Source of the DNA: Galerina marginata
Lineage: Eukaryota > Basidiomycota > Agaricomycetes > Agaricales > Galerinaceae
DNA: 64,000 nt
Direction: 5' to 3'
Assembly: GCA_023014335.1 (NCBI GenBank)
Contig: JAECYW010000005.1
Coordinates: forward strand, 3,782,001-3,846,000
Below are positions 1 to 11,558 of the stretch, one piece after another. How positions within the stretch are numbered: the stretch's first letter is position 1; each line of letters begins with the position of its first letter. Under the pieces are notes generated by a model. It worked only from the letters and a program-made list of their open reading frames with translations. It was not told where the DNA came from and did no database searches. The position numbers were made by a program, and so were the translations under genes.

Positions 1-129
1 GTTTGTTGTCGTGTAAACTAGATTCTATTTTCTCGTTTTATCTCTATCTGCTGGCTAAACACTGGAGTGCAGACTTGGATGCAAAGAGTAGAGGTCCGAT
101 TCGGATGAAGAGCGATTTGACGATTCCTT

Positions 130-2590
130 CGCTGGATTTAATCCTTCGAGCATACCTCCGTGCTTCTGAAAACTAACTCTTCTTCTAAATATGAGCATGG
201 GTAAAATTGAAGCCCGAAGTAAAAGACAATAGGAAATAGTTAAACTACAAAAGAAATTAACGCGACGCATACATACCAACTAAAGGCGCCGTCGATAGGC
301 CAAACCCCTGTTAAGACCGAACGAAGAATTATTTGAATGGACAGGATTCGAGGCTCCGAATAGTTTGCAGACACCGCAATCTACAGATGTCCTGGACATC
401 TGAGTGGCAGAAAAGTTAGACCACCACAGGTAAAGGCAGAGGGTTTACGGCCTTTCCGCGTCGAGTTGGATTTATGATTAGATTAACGGATGAGGAATTT
501 TTCATCAAAATAGGGCGGAAGGCCATGTACTTGAGGTACGGCTCCGTGGCTACTTCCGAAGATATCGACCCGAAAATCTAGCCAGGATCAACATCGCGAG
601 GTCGCCGTGAGGTCAAGGTGTCGCAGGAAAATGCTTGGCGAGCGTAGTATCCCAGCCAGGACGGATAAATAGAACAAAGCGGAATCGGAGGGCATACGAC
701 CGTCGATGGGAACCAAAGATTGATCAGGAGCAAAGCTGAAGGAAACCCGAAATATAGGCTCGAGTCAAATTTTGGCTGGATCCCTTTGAGGTTCAACATC
801 TGACCAGAATAGAACGGTCGCCTATGTAAACAGATACAAGGCTCTCACTTCTATTTCTGGGAACGCAGGACGGGAATCCAGCCAGGAAAACGGTATGAGC
901 TGTCATTTGGTGAGCGGAGAACGAGGAATGGTCGACGAACAAATTGGACCGACGTGTTTGATTGAGTACAATCATACTTTCTTGGAGTCAAGGCAGTTTT
1001 GGTCGATTTTTGGCTGGGGCTTATAATAATCATACCCGCGATTAGAAACGGTAGGAGCCTTCGAAGATAGGGCTCCAATTCCGAATTCTAAGTACGCTAT
1101 TTGAGAGACCCAGCCAGAAGGACGACGGAACTCAGACTCGAAATGAGGGGTTCGAATGCGAATAAGGAGGAATAGAAGAAGGAAAGGATCTCGGCAATAA
1201 ATGAGAGAAGATCCGTCCTTGTTGGTAGGCCACAGCAGTTTTTTGGGGGATCGAGTAGCAATGCAGGTAACGATACTATCCTGTGATCTCCATCTTTGAT
1301 CCGTGCATCGAGTATGAGGCCGAACGAGTGGGAGGAGATTGGATTCGACGAAATCTGCGATTGCTAGCGATTCCGTGGGTAAGGCGCAAGCAACAAGACG
1401 GGGCGTCAGGTTTGAGGTTCATGATCACTGATCAGATATCCGGGGCCACAGCCGCGCAAGAATGCTAAACATGTAGCACTAGAGTTGAGAGTAACCGCAG
1501 GTCCCAAAGAATTGGAGATAAACGACCCAACTCGTGCAATCATCATGATCTCTGCGCGGCGATGAGGAAGCTGGGCCTTCTTGGGACGAAGATTGGGGGA
1601 AAAGATATGAACCGATAGCAACAGTACGCTACGGTGAGTCGCAGGAGAGTAGCAAAGCCGGGAATAGGTTCGGAACTGGAAGATCAGGCCGACAATCTTG
1701 GTTACATACCTACTCCAGGACCTTCTCAAGACGAAGAATTTGGGGAAAAGATATTAACCTTCGCCGCTGGTGGTAGTAAGCCATGGTAAACCGTATAGAA
1801 ATAGCTAGAGAGATAAGACGGTCAAAACTGGGAGATTGGGTAAAGGGATTTGTTTACATACCTATGATCAAAATCGCTCGCTCGTTCCACCTTCCTGGCG
1901 AAGTTGACAAGTAGACAACGGGATATGCTACCTGAGGTGAGATCTGAGAAATATACGAGGCAGAGTCTTCCAGAATACGAAGTCCAAGTTAAAGGAGGGG
2001 ATGCACGATTCGAATTCAAAGCCTGCCAGATGAATAATGACACAGAAGAAGCAGCAATGGTGGGCACTTTCCACTTGAAAGTAAAGTACCCGTGCATTGC
2101 TCTTGGTATATCATGTGCCTCTATTACTATGGCAGGCTGTCGTTTTCGAGACCTGTTGGGGGGAAAGTTGGTGAGAAAGAAAACTGAGATTGAAAGTGGA
2201 TTAGAAACTGCGTCAAAATCTTCTAAGTTCTCGGTGAAATTTGACATACAGTAAAGGGGAATGTTGTCAACGACGAGATCTGAACGCTCTAAAGCGGATT
2301 GGTTTAGAATGTACAATCCAAGCAAAAGGAGGCATTGGCGATTCGAAGCCTGGCACAGCCTGGTGGGAAGAAGGGGAGCGAAAATTGACTCTGAGACGGT
2401 GGAAATGGTAGTTAAAAATCCCACTGGAGTACTTCTTTTCGCCCTTGGTTTATGCTCCTCCAACGCTGCAGCAGGCTGTCGTTTCCGGAATGCCTCGAGG
2501 GAGGATGAGTGAGGACGAAGATCAAGGAATGAAGTCACTGTCCAGGACCAGTGTCCATTATCGGATCGATTGACACCACGTGACTCGTTG
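130..2590 (+). repeat. Composite hairpin repeat, copy R1
   Basis: First of about ten copies of a 2-2.5 kb non-coding repeat. Landmarks in order, shared with the other copies: a segment with AAATTGAAGC and CGCGACGCA (about 200-270); cassette C0 with arms GATTAGATT/AATCTAGCC (476-583); cassette A with arms GGCTGGAT/ATCCAGCC (774-883); cassette B with arms GGCTGGGG/ACCCAGCC (1012-1115); a CCCAACTCGTGCAATCATCATGA stretch near 1530 (shared wording differs between copies); and a terminal CACGTGACTCG box near 2577. Shared sequence stops just after that box, so this copy has no tetraspanin remains downstream. Reading frames here are not kept between copies, so I treat it as non-coding. The left edge is approximate. 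Confidence 0.75.
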
Positions 2591-3290
2591 ACAAAATTAT
2601 CTCAAAGCCTGCTTTTCACTTTCTCCCTTTCCTTCTCCCTAGCATCCAAGACGCGCCCATTCTATTATGACGCGTCGCGCCTACCAAGCCGAGTCTTTTT
2701 GGGTTTCGCAAACCCCGAGAACAGGCCTTCGCCGACTGTAAGTTCTCCCTGGTTGCCCCCTGCTACATTCTTCGTCTTCTGAATTACGAGTCTTTTACTT
2801 TGTAAAAGTGAGTTCTTTTAATCTGGATGGAGGCCGGGAATTTTGAAACCATGTAGATCCTGTTGAACCCCTGGGAAATTTGGTTTGATGCAATCAAACC
2901 GGGTATATAAGTCAGGTTTGCCGACTGTCTAACCGGTCTGTAACCGGTGGGCGCAATGTCAGTTATTTTTAGAATATCATGTGATGCTGCGGCCTTCATA
3001 GGGCTTCGACAACTGGTATGACATCATGGGCTTATTTTTAGACCACCTCGTAGACCCCATCTCACTTGCATCTCACTGCCTCCACTACCTTGCATAACGT
3101 CGATTGCAAGACCAATTCTACCTCCAACCTCAACAGAAGTCACACAGCCGAAACCAATAAAGGTAAAAACTTACTACAAAGGCAATCTGAAGGCTAAAAC
3201 CAACTTGAACACTACTATAGGTTCGGAGGTGAACGACCAAGATGTTGGATCGTTGCATATCCACCGCCGCCACCACACCTTCATTGGCAC
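2591..3290. other. Unassigned spacer left of the hAT relic
   Basis: No coding sequence or repeat is recognised. It starts where repeat R1 loses similarity to the other copies and ends where hAT transposase similarity begins. It could include the 5' end of the hAT element, but I found no terminal inverted repeat. Confidence 0.4.
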
Positions 3291-3294
3291 AATG

Positions 3295-4235
3295 TTTCAC
3301 AAGAGGGTCAATTGGGCAAGGATGACGGTAGTGACAACAAAGACAACGACGATAACCTCAATGATGGATGGACTGATGTCCGCGAGGAGTTGTCGGATAA
3401 CGAAATGGAAGCTTTGGACGAGAGTCTTCAACCCGTTCGTTTGGTCTTGGTCAAGGCAAGTTATCAAATTATGTGATCAATGAAACTCACTTATCAACTC
3501 CTTTCCCAGCTTCGTAAAAGAGCCTTCGCGATCAAAAATTCATCAATGCTCCTTCGTCCTTGATGGTTTGCTCCCCTTGACAAACTAAAGCTCGATGGAC
3601 GCATTATGCCGCGGGATGTCTCTACTCGCTGGAACTCAACATACAACATGCTCAAATTTGCTCTTGATTATTGGATCCCGCTTGATGCCATCGCAGGAGA
3701 ACGGAACATGAAGCTACAAAAATACGAGCTCAAGGAAACAGAATAGGATATTGCGAGACAGCTACAGGATATTCTTGAGGTATGTTCTTGTTTAAAGCAA
3801 CTCTATTGTCTTAACAACAATCCCTTTAGCTCTTAAAACATGCCACCCTCCTCTTTTCTCGAGAAACACCGAACACCGTGACGCTGTCATGGACCATCTT
3901 GACCTTGTCTTGACCAGCACCTTGCCACAATTGCCCTCGATTTATCACTGCCAGCCTCCATTCAGGCGGCGACTACCCTAGGCAAGCGTACTCTCAATAA
4001 ATACTACCTGATGACCATTCTCTCAAAAGTATATCGAATTGCGATGAGTAAAGCCTTATTATTTATGTAATGGCTTCGTTTTAACTCACCGGCCTTTTGG
4101 TTCTACATCCATGTCACAAGCTCGATTACTTCAAGGCAGCCAAGTGGGAGAGTGAATGGATTGACACGCTAAGCAGATAATATGCGACGAGTTTGAACGC
4201 ACCTACAAGGACTCTGCAGCCACCAACTCAATGGT
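3295..4235 (+). pseudogene. hAT transposase relic, N-terminal/central part
   Basis: Translation in shifting frames gives the basidiomycete hAT transposase pattern: an acidic stretch then WTDVREELSDNEMEALDE, QPVRLVLVK, LRKRAFAIKNSS, then MPRDVSTRWNSTYNML, FALDYW, KYELKETE, LLKHATLLFSRETPN and LDYFKAAKWESEWIDT. Known hAT proteins of this type have the same order. It is broken: a TAG at 3744-3746 replaces a normally conserved Trp, frames change near 3575, 3880 and 3990, and the likely first intron begins with GC rather than GT. The C-terminal part lies more than 2 kb away at 6455-6932 on the same strand, so the element has been split. Not functional. Confidence 0.85.
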
Positions 4236-6454
4236 TCCTGGTGCTGAGGATTACGAGTCCTATTTACTCGTTCTTTTATTGATCTGGAGCGGTCAAAAAT
4301 CCACAGAAAGTCTCATCCTCTGGGAGAATAGTTCGCCGAACCGAGAATGCGAACTCCGAACCTCGAACCTCGAACCCTCGTCAGATGGCGAACCCAAGGC
4401 AAACCTCCCTTTGAGTCCGGTCCTCCATAGCCGTGTGATTTATTTGGGTGCGCCGGGCCCGCTTTGTCCGTGGCTTGGCCAATCGTGGACGCGCCTCTTC
4501 CTGCTATGCTTCCTCGCTGTCTTGTCGCTGTCTCTCAGTCTATCTCTGACCTTTGTATGCATCCCGACGCCACTTGAAAGTGTAAGTCTGCTACAAACTG
4601 AACGCGATGCATTGTACCTATTAGTAACTTCTCGGGAGTTACTGTTTGTTGTGCGCGAGCGAAGGACTCACCAAGAATTGACGGGGCAGGCCGGCGTCGG
4701 GAGCCTGTACTGCTTACCGCTTAGTGGTATTGTTGGCAGACGGTTGTCAGTGCCCAGCGCTCAACTATTCCAGCTAAAAGGCATCGGCCACTGACCAGTC
4801 CTGCCAGCACTATGAATGGAAGTGTGGTCCTGGCCTTCCAGTTGTGAGAGGGAAATTATGCCAGAGGTGGCTTACATAAGTAACCAGGTTCGAGGTTCAG
4901 CGTTCGAGGTTCGTCGAACCGGTTTGGCGAACTTTGACCCCATGGCCAGTGGGCGAGATGTCCTCCAAAAATCGCGCAAGTGTAACGCTCAACGAGCCGG
5001 CAAATGCCAAATGCTATTTTTAGTTATCCGCGGTCTTCGCTGGTCTTCGGCAAGTCAACTTCAACAGTCAACGTCGTTCCCCGCGTTCACAATGTCCTTC
5101 CTTCGTTGCCCCCTCGTCGTTTGTGTTTGCGCATGGGTCCTGAGTTTCGTTTGCTGGTAAGTTTTCTCACTATTCTCCCTTGATTTTCTGGGTGATCTTA
5201 CTTTTCTCTGCCTCCAGATTCACTACTCATCACAAATTCAACGTTACTCACACCTGCCCCCCGCTCTGCACTGCAGGTGCAGTTTGCTCGCGTCACCGCC
5301 ACCTCAAAGTTTCTTTGCCCACCCAATTCTGGACCCCTCACAGCGTCAGCACTCTTCTTCACTTTGCATCCTTTCTCCCCCTGCAGCATTTTTTCCACCC
5401 CTCCTAAATCTTGTCCTTCACCTGCCCTACGTCGGGCCCATTTCCTTCAAGATTGTGGTCGGCGCCATTGCGTCCAGGGTCTATCCGTCCAACCAGGGCC
5501 TCAACGCCGTCTCCACCCACTATTTCCGTGACCTAGTGGCTCTGTCTGATGCTTGTGCTGGCATCGGTCTTTTGCCGAGATGACCAACTCTGGATCTGAC
5601 TCGGAGTCGAAGATCGCGGACGCCGCCCATCCCTCCCGCCATCAGCAGCTCCAGCCACGTCAGCCACATCCATAGGGCTTTCCCAGCACCCAGCGAGTGT
5701 GACTCGCAGTCTCGCACACATCTGCATGGAACCACTCGGACAGTGGCCTCTGCTTCTTGACTAACGAACCGGAGCATGCACAAAGCTTGCGAGACGCGTT
5801 GTGGAGGTGTCCAGGCCCAATAGGATGCTGGGCACAGGTGAGTTCGGGCCTCACACCTCTCTTCATGTTACTTACATCGTTTTTAGCATCCGAAGCATTC
5901 CCTCACGGTGCCACTCAACGTTTCGCGACTGCAGCTCGCGATACCATCGGAGAAATCACCAGCTGTCATCGGTTCCCTCACAGTTTCGCGCACTGCCTTC
6001 AATGAGCGTACAAGCTGGGAGAGCACCTTCAGAGTGCACAATTTGCATTCGCCGCCTGCCCGATTGTACACGATGCTTGGGGGGCGTTATGGGAAATGAC
6101 CAGGCCTGAGTTTCTCTTCGGTGCGACTCTCAGGTGATTTAAAAGTTTTTCATTTGTGTCGAATGCTTACCCGCTTAGTCTCTAGCACCCGATCGGCCGT
6201 TGCCCAACATTCAGCTTATGACTGGCCATTAGAGCAGGCTTTAGCAATCCCTGCTGTTGTCATTGACCACAGCCGCCTGTCCACTGCTTTTCGATGAGGA
6301 ATGAGACTCCTCATCCCCATCCTTTCTCATCACTCAGCAGTCCATAATTTGAACATGGTAAGTTATCATCTCATCCTTTGAGGATGATACTGGGTCAAAG
6401 AAGGTGAGTCATCTTTGAGTTTTAGGTCGACGATTTACCTAATAACCTTTCTAT
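4236..6454. other. Material inserted between the two halves of the hAT relic
   Basis: About 2.2 kb between the end of the central hAT part and the start of its C-terminal part. Other elements of this family do not have an intron this long here, so I infer one or more nested insertions. It contains an inverted-repeat segment (about 4325-4940) and several open frames, the longest about 187 codons at 4231-4794, none of which I recognise. GT...AG pairs that could be introns occur near 5160-5220. I see no convincing gene. Confidence 0.5.
4325..4940. repeat. Possible foldback/MITE-like element with GAACCTCGAACC arms
   Basis: The left part reads AGTTCGCCGAACC followed by several CGAACCTCGAACC units. 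The right part, reverse-complemented, reads AGTTCGCCAAACCGG followed by GAACCTCGAACG and GAACCTCGAACC. So two inverted, internally repetitive arms lie about 600 bp apart. No clear target-site duplication was found, so the borders are uncertain. Confidence 0.4.
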
Positions 6455-6932
6455 ACGAAGACAAAGAACATATTCGATAGCCTTCCCGCAATCTGTGCAC
6501 CCAAAGCGACTGACCTCCGTAATGAACTTGACCAGTACCTTAGCACAGACCCGGAGCATACTGTAGATGTGCTCCTTGGGTGGGCTGAGCGAAAGCACCT
6601 TTATCTGTGCTTATTGCGCATGGCATTGGACTACCTCTCAATCCCTGGTAAGTGTTTTATCTTGTGATATTGCCATTCCAAAGCTAATATCCGTCTGTAG
6701 CTACCTCCGTCCGTCGACGTCCAATGTGTGTTTGGCAAGGGCCGAATTTTGCTTTCACATTTTCGCAACCATCCTTCAGTTCAATCAACCCGTGCGTTCA
6801 ATGTGTCTTGGAGCATGGAGCTTGATGGGGTGCGTCAAAGACAGTGATGTTCAGGCGGTCACGGTGCTCCCTGATCTCAAGGACAGTGAGGAGGAGGAGC
6901 CACTGGCTGATGACTGGACCTTAATTGCTTAG
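6455..6932 (+). pseudogene. hAT transposase relic, C-terminal dimerisation domain
   Basis: Reads DLRNELDQYLSTDPEHTVDV, VLLGWAERKHLYLCLLRMAL, then after an intron (GTAAGT...TGTAG, about 6650-6700) ATSVDVQCVFGKGRILLSH, FRNHPSVQSTRA and, in another frame, WSLMGCVKDSDVQAV followed by an acidic tail and a stop near 6930. This is the C-terminal hAT dimerisation region. The Arg normally seen before SRGR-type motifs and the frame across the last exon are disturbed. It belongs with the relic at 3295-4235. Confidence 0.85.
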
Positions 6933-7680
6933 TATGTGATTAGATTTGCTTATACCCCCTGCGCAGGTTTTTTGACCCGTCATACCCCCGACCCGTTCCC
7001 CCCCATACCCGTACCCCTGCTTCACGGGTACGGATCTGCACAGGTAAGGGTGCAGGTCAGTAATTTCTATGGTTACCCAGGACATTCACTAATTTGGGCT
7101 ACATGGACGCTCTGCCGGCAAGGCCAGTATATTGTATCTATCAGTCAACTAGAATCATAAATATATTATTAGCTGGAGCTGCTGGACAAATGAAGGAAAA
7201 AGTAAAAGACGAGTACTGCCACGCGAAGCGGTGGCCCACAAAACAAGTCCAAACCGTCAGACTATCAGAACCAGTCTACTCGAGTATGGAACTGATACAG
7301 CTCTTCAAGTATACCATCGCGTCAAGGAGGGACTGCCCTGTCTCTTCTCACACAGTCCCTTTTGCTGTTTCCCTCTACCTGCTAGAGGTCATTTATACAC
7401 ACTACGTGTTGCCTTACTCGCTTGGCCCATACAGGGAGATGAGCCCTCTCTCGACGGTTGGAAGTATGATAACTTCAATGGCGCTACCTTCTACTTTGCC
7501 TTTGCGACCTCAGACTCAGAGGATTGCCATTAACAAGCACTTACACTTCGGAACCAACCTCCCGATTCAATGTACAACGCCGAAATTGCAATCATCGACC
7601 TCAGATCAACCTCGGGCACGATTAACAGAGCCGTGTCAAAGGCTTGAGCAGAATGCAGGCCCCAGTGCCGGGACGTCGTC
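6933..7680. other. hAT 3' flank and unassigned sequence
   Basis: The first 150 bp contain clustered GACCCGT and TACCCGTACCC words with an inverted CACGGGTACGG, as expected of hAT subterminal repeats. The rest holds open frames (for example 7094-7750) that I cannot relate to any family. The right end merges into the first unit of the 7.7-10.5 kb tandem repeat. Confidence 0.4.
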
Positions 7681-8580
7681 TTCCATCCCAACTTCCTGTC
7701 CAATGACAAGCGCCGCGAATTTCCCTTCCTCCTTTCTTCCTCCATTCTAATGCCCTCCTTTCGTCTCTCTTGACCTTTACCCATCCCACGTCCGCCCCAA
7801 AATTATTCTCCTGGAGTGCTCGACGGCAGCAAGCTACACAAGTGCGTGGTTAACGTTGTAAGCACCGCGGAATCCCGACTGACAGCCAACATATCCGTCC
7901 TCACTTCAGCCCTTTGAGCCTGCTGCAGCCTACAACGACCTGGACCTGCACGCTCTGGGCTCTCATCGGCAACTTATGCAGCGAGCTCAGTGCTCAGTGA
8001 CGATCTTGGGCCTGCAGAAGGCGATGACGTGGCTGGCTGGGGACTCGAATATGGCTGCGGCTGCTCCTGGTGATGAGCTTGTGTCGGTTCGTGCTGGTGT
8101 TTGATCCAGGTACGTATTTTTGGTCGATGTTTACGATTTAAATTACTGATATTATTGGTTACAGCTCAACGGAGGGTTTGAAAATGTGTACCGCGCTTCT
8201 GGGGTTTTTCCATGTTGGTAGGTACGTATTTCTAATCAATGTTTTTTTTATTTATGTCATTGATACCTACAGGTTGCAGCTCCATGGAACGTTTGGAAGC
8301 GTGTATCGCGTTTCTAGACTTCTGGTGTTCATCCGTGAACGCGGCCTGCGGGCCTGTAACGACAATGTTGTACCTCTACTTCGACAAGTTCTGCGTCATC
8401 TACGAGGGCCAGGTAGCGTACTTCCACGATGTGGACCAGAGAGAGATTTGTTCTTTTAGGCGAAGTAAGTCGTTTGTTTTAATTCGAGTCTCTCACATTA
8501 TTTATTTTATTTTATTTTATTTTATTCTTTCTTTCTAGCTACAAGCCAGCTGTTCCCAAAGATCCGCCGACTTCCTCATC
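7680..8580 (+). pseudogene. Unknown family S, tandem unit 1 (degenerate multi-exon gene)
   Basis: First of three head-to-tail units of about 0.9 kb. Order: a CTCCTTTC-rich leader; an exon-like part with VMTWLAGD-type coding near 8020; a short intron with GTACGT...TACAG (about 8110-8164); a second short exon giving STEGL-like residues; another intron; then a part reading FGSVYRVSR in one frame and MLYLYFDKFCVIYEGQVAYF in another; then GTAAGT...CTAG. Frames are not continuous across exons. I do not recognise the family, and the product is unknown. Units 2 and 3 have the same order, which supports decayed copies of a real multi-exon gene rather than chance. Confidence 0.5.
8498..8530 (+). repeat. 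ATTTT microsatellite in an intron
   Basis: Five to six tandem TTTTA units inside the last intron-like segment of S unit 1, followed by TTCTTTCTTTCTAG. Confidence 0.85.
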
Positions 8581-9540
8581 GCATTAACAAACCCTTCCTT
8601 AAGCCCAAGCCCCTGTCCAATGACAATTGCCGTGATCTTCCCTCCTTCCTTCCTTCCTCCGTCCTAACTGGCCCTCCTTTCATTTTTCTTCTACACGAAC
8701 TTTCCTCGTCGCACAACCAACCCTAGATTTATTCTTTTATACTACTCGATGGCGGCCAGCAAGGCAAGCTTGTAGTTGAAGGCATCGTCGACTGCCTGCC
8801 AACATCTCTATTCTGACTTCTTCAGTACAACAGGTCTTCGAGCTCGCTGCTGCCTTCGACGACCCGGACCTGTATTCCCGAGGCTCGCATCGCGCCATCG
8901 GCGACTCGTGCAAGGACCTAGGCACTTGGAGACAGATCTTTGGCTTGCGGAAAGCGGTGATGTGGCTGGCTGGAAACTCGGATGCGGCTGCGGCTGCGGC
9001 TGCTTGTGGTGTTGAGTTTGTGTCGGTTCGTCTTTGTGTTTGAGGCAGGTACATATTTCTGGTCGATGTTTACTATCTAAGTCACTGATACTTACTGGCT
9101 ATAGATTGACGGAAGGTTTGGTGCATATATCCCGCTTCTGGGGTTCGTCCGTGCTGGCAGGTACATATTTTTTGGTCGATGTTTAGCATTTATTTAAGGT
9201 ACTGATATGTACTTACTGAATATAGCTCAACGGAGGGTCGGGATGTGTGTATCCCGTTTCTGAAGTTATTCCGTGCTCGCAGAGTGCGAATCGTTACCGT
9301 TTACTTTCGACATAGCCAGCCAAACATCGCGTTGTTCCTCTACTTCGACTGGTCCTACGTCGTCTACGGGGACGGGCGGCGGTATTTATTGACGTGGACC
9401 AGGCAGAGGAGTTCCTGGACGTAAGGTAAGCTGTTTGTTTTGATTCAATCCATCGTGCTATTTATCTAACTTCTATGTCTTTTGCCCTCTTTCCAGGAAC
9501 AAGCAGCCAACCTTAAAGAACAGTCGACTTCCTCGTCGCT
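8580..9540 (+). pseudogene. Unknown family S, tandem unit 2
   Basis: Repeats the layout of unit 1. The exon-like core translates as VFELAAAFDDPDLYSRGSHR, IGDSCKDLGTWRQIFGLRK and AVMWLAGNSD, followed by an expanded alanine run from (GCGGCT)n near 8980-9005. Introns with GTACATATTT...TATAG starts and ends follow at about 9049-9105, 9160-9225 and 9425-9497. The last exon reads LFLYFDWSYVVYGDG. Reading frames shift between exons. Family and function unknown. Confidence 0.5.
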
Positions 9541-10530
9541 TTCACGAACCGATCGTCCTTTCTAGCAGGGATTCCTTTCGTCTCTCCTCCACACGAACTT
9601 CTATTTGTCCAGTGACCACTCCTAGATCTGTATATTCTCCTAGACTAATTGACCGCAGTAAGTTCGTGGTTTACATTGCAGGCACCGCCTAACATTCCTA
9701 TCCTGATTTCGTCTGCCCAACAGACCCTCGAGGTCGCTGCAGCCTGCGACGGCCAGAACCTGTATGCCCTAAGGCGATTCGTGCTCGGAGCTTGGCCCTC
9801 TGAGACAATCTTTAGTTGGCGGAAGGTGGTGACGTGGCTGGTTGGAGACTCAGAAAAGCATACGGCTGCTTGTCGTGTTAAAGTTTGTGTCGATTCTGGA
9901 GGTTCGCGTTAGTGGTTCTGGGAGGTATGTATGGTTTTTGTTGCATATCTTTTTATATGTTACTGATAATTCCGAGCTACGGCTCAACAGAAGGATTGGA
10001 TGCGTTTACCGTCCTTATGGAGGGCGTCCAAGCTGGCAGGTACGTATTCTGGTTCAACGTTCTTTTCGTTTTTGCCACTGATAATTACGGGTTACAGCTC
10101 CACGGAAGGTTTGGATCTTTGTACAGAGTTTCTGTAGTTCGTCCATGAACGCAAGCTGCGGGTTGCTCCTGTCACTCTTTATTTTGTAGCCTCTTCAAGG
10201 CGGGTAAGTTGGCGTTGTAGACTTAGAGACGAACTTTTGTCATTATTGATAACCAACGTCGCAGCATTGAAGTTATCATGCCCAAATGAACGCCATGTTC
10301 TTAACGAAGCCTAATCCACTTAAGGAGCTCACAGCCCCCTTAAAACGTCGCCCTGTCCAGCGAGAGTCAAGGGTTCAAAGCCCTCAGCGTCAGAACAACA
10401 AAATTCATATCTATTCAAGTACCGTTCGCAACTGCATGTCTCCGCAGTTCCCATATACCTCGCTTACGCGACGACCTTCTTCATCCCGCTCACCTCGGAC
10501 CCGCTATTTGAGCGGCCTGTTCGATTAGTG
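9540..10530 (+). pseudogene. Unknown family S, tandem unit 3 with 3' end
   Basis: Third unit. Core: AQQTLEVAAACDGQNLYALR, then WPSETIFSWRKVVTWLVGDS. Introns near 9925-9988 and 10040-10096. Only this unit of the triplet continues into the 3' end seen in the S copies at 17.2 and 44.4 kb (residues around NECHVLNEA-like and a GAGCTCACA motif at 10324). The block ends around 10530 with CTGTTCGATTAGTG, a sequence also found at the left border of the other two membrane-gene copies. Confidence 0.5.
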
Positions 10531-10875
10531 TTAGTTTGTCCAAATAAATTTCTTGGGCTTTGATTCTACGGTATGTAACTCAAAGGCCGAATTCTTGATC
10601 GAGTTGGACTAATATTCCCTCCTGGATTTAGGGTTTGGTAAGCAAGCCAAAGGAATTAAATATACTACTATATCTTTCGGGTCCAGGCATGTGGTGGGGA
10701 AAGATGTGGCGGAATCCGGTGCAAAAAAGGAAGAAAACTGGAAACGTGAAATGCGATTCAAAAAACTGTATCCTCCTGAGCCACTGCCACTGCTTGGTAC
10801 ACCATTCCTGACAGTTCGAAAAAGGGTTAGCTTCACGCCATGTAACAATTTCACCTTCGATGCGGTCCCCTGCCC
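10530..10875. other. 3' flank shared by the three membrane-gene copies
   Basis: No gene. CTGTTCGAT...AAATAA...TTCTTGG at 10515-10560 recurs near 39818-39880 and 56680-56740, and a TGGACTAATATTCCCTCC stretch recurs near 56780-56810. It therefore marks the left side of the duplicated block that carries the minus-strand membrane gene. Confidence 0.6.
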
Positions 10876-11501
10876 CAGTGGTGTCTTGACCCTCTTGACC
10901 GGGTCAAGAAGGTCAGACCCAATTTCGGGTCAAATCATTTTGACTCGGTCAGGCCGAAGGTCAACGAAGGTCAAGGGGGTCAAATAATCACGTGTAGGCC
11001 TACATCCGCGACATCTATTCTGGCCTTCGAATCTATTCCAAGGATGAGGTAACCAGAGAGAACAACAATTTCCCTTTACATTTTTGCCTTCAATGGCGAT
11101 GCTTTGGACCTGCATACCACATCAACTTTGAGGACCCGAACGTAGTTGAGCTCACTGGTAGACTCTCGGAAGTTTTGCCCTTTCTTGCAACTTCCTACAT
11201 CTCGCGCGCATCTCGATGCCTTTTAATGCCGCCTACTGTAACTGGTTGCTTAATTTGTATCCATTTCTTAATATTCATATTCTTGACTGACATTAATTAT
11301 GCGATGATACTACAGAACAGAGTGAGCGAACAAAAAGGAATACATACGACGGACGGATGTCAGGTCAGACGGTGTTCGGAACACGATTTGCCGGTTTCCC
11401 ATGACCCTTTTTGACCGGGTCTGGATTTTTTGGGGGTCAAAATGCTTCTTTTGACCCGACCGGGTCAAGACCGGTCATGACCCGGGTCAGTGACACCACT
11501 G
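10876..11501. mobile_element. hAT-type MITE (626 bp, 8 bp target duplication)
   Basis: Starts CAGTGGTGTC and ends GACACCACTG, a perfect 10 bp terminal inverted repeat, flanked on both sides by the same 8 bp, CCCTGCCC (10868-10875 and 11502-11509). An 8 bp duplication and CAGTGGTG-type ends fit the hAT superfamily. The interior is full of GGGTCA/TGACCC words in both orientations, typical subterminal repeats. No transposase is encoded. It lies just downstream of membrane gene copy 1; copies 2 and 3 lack it at the matching place (near 40435 and 57010), so they are natural empty sites and the insertion is younger than the duplication. Confidence 0.9.
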
Positions 11502-11558
11502 CCCTGCCCGACGATGCGGAATAGAATTGGCCTCTTGACTCTGCAGGAGCTCTCCAGC

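Noticed and set aside
1148..1160. GGGGTTCGAATGC as a tRNA T-arm
   Set aside because: No acceptor stem, D-arm or anticodon arm can be built around it; it belongs to repeat R1.
1822..2538. 238-codon minus-strand open frame, the longest simple frame on the left side
   Set aside because: It lies inside repeat R1; the matching stretches of R4, R5 and R8 do not keep the frame, and no protein family is recognisable.
4231..4794. 187-codon plus-strand open frame
   Set aside because: It overlaps the end of the hAT relic and the inverted-repeat segment, and its composition (SLSLSLSL, repeated GAACCTCGAACC coding) looks like non-coding repeat.
5198..6109. Cluster of overlapping open frames in both strands
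   Set aside because: Overlapping frames of similar length on both strands with no conserved motif fit GC-rich non-coding sequence inside the split hAT relic.
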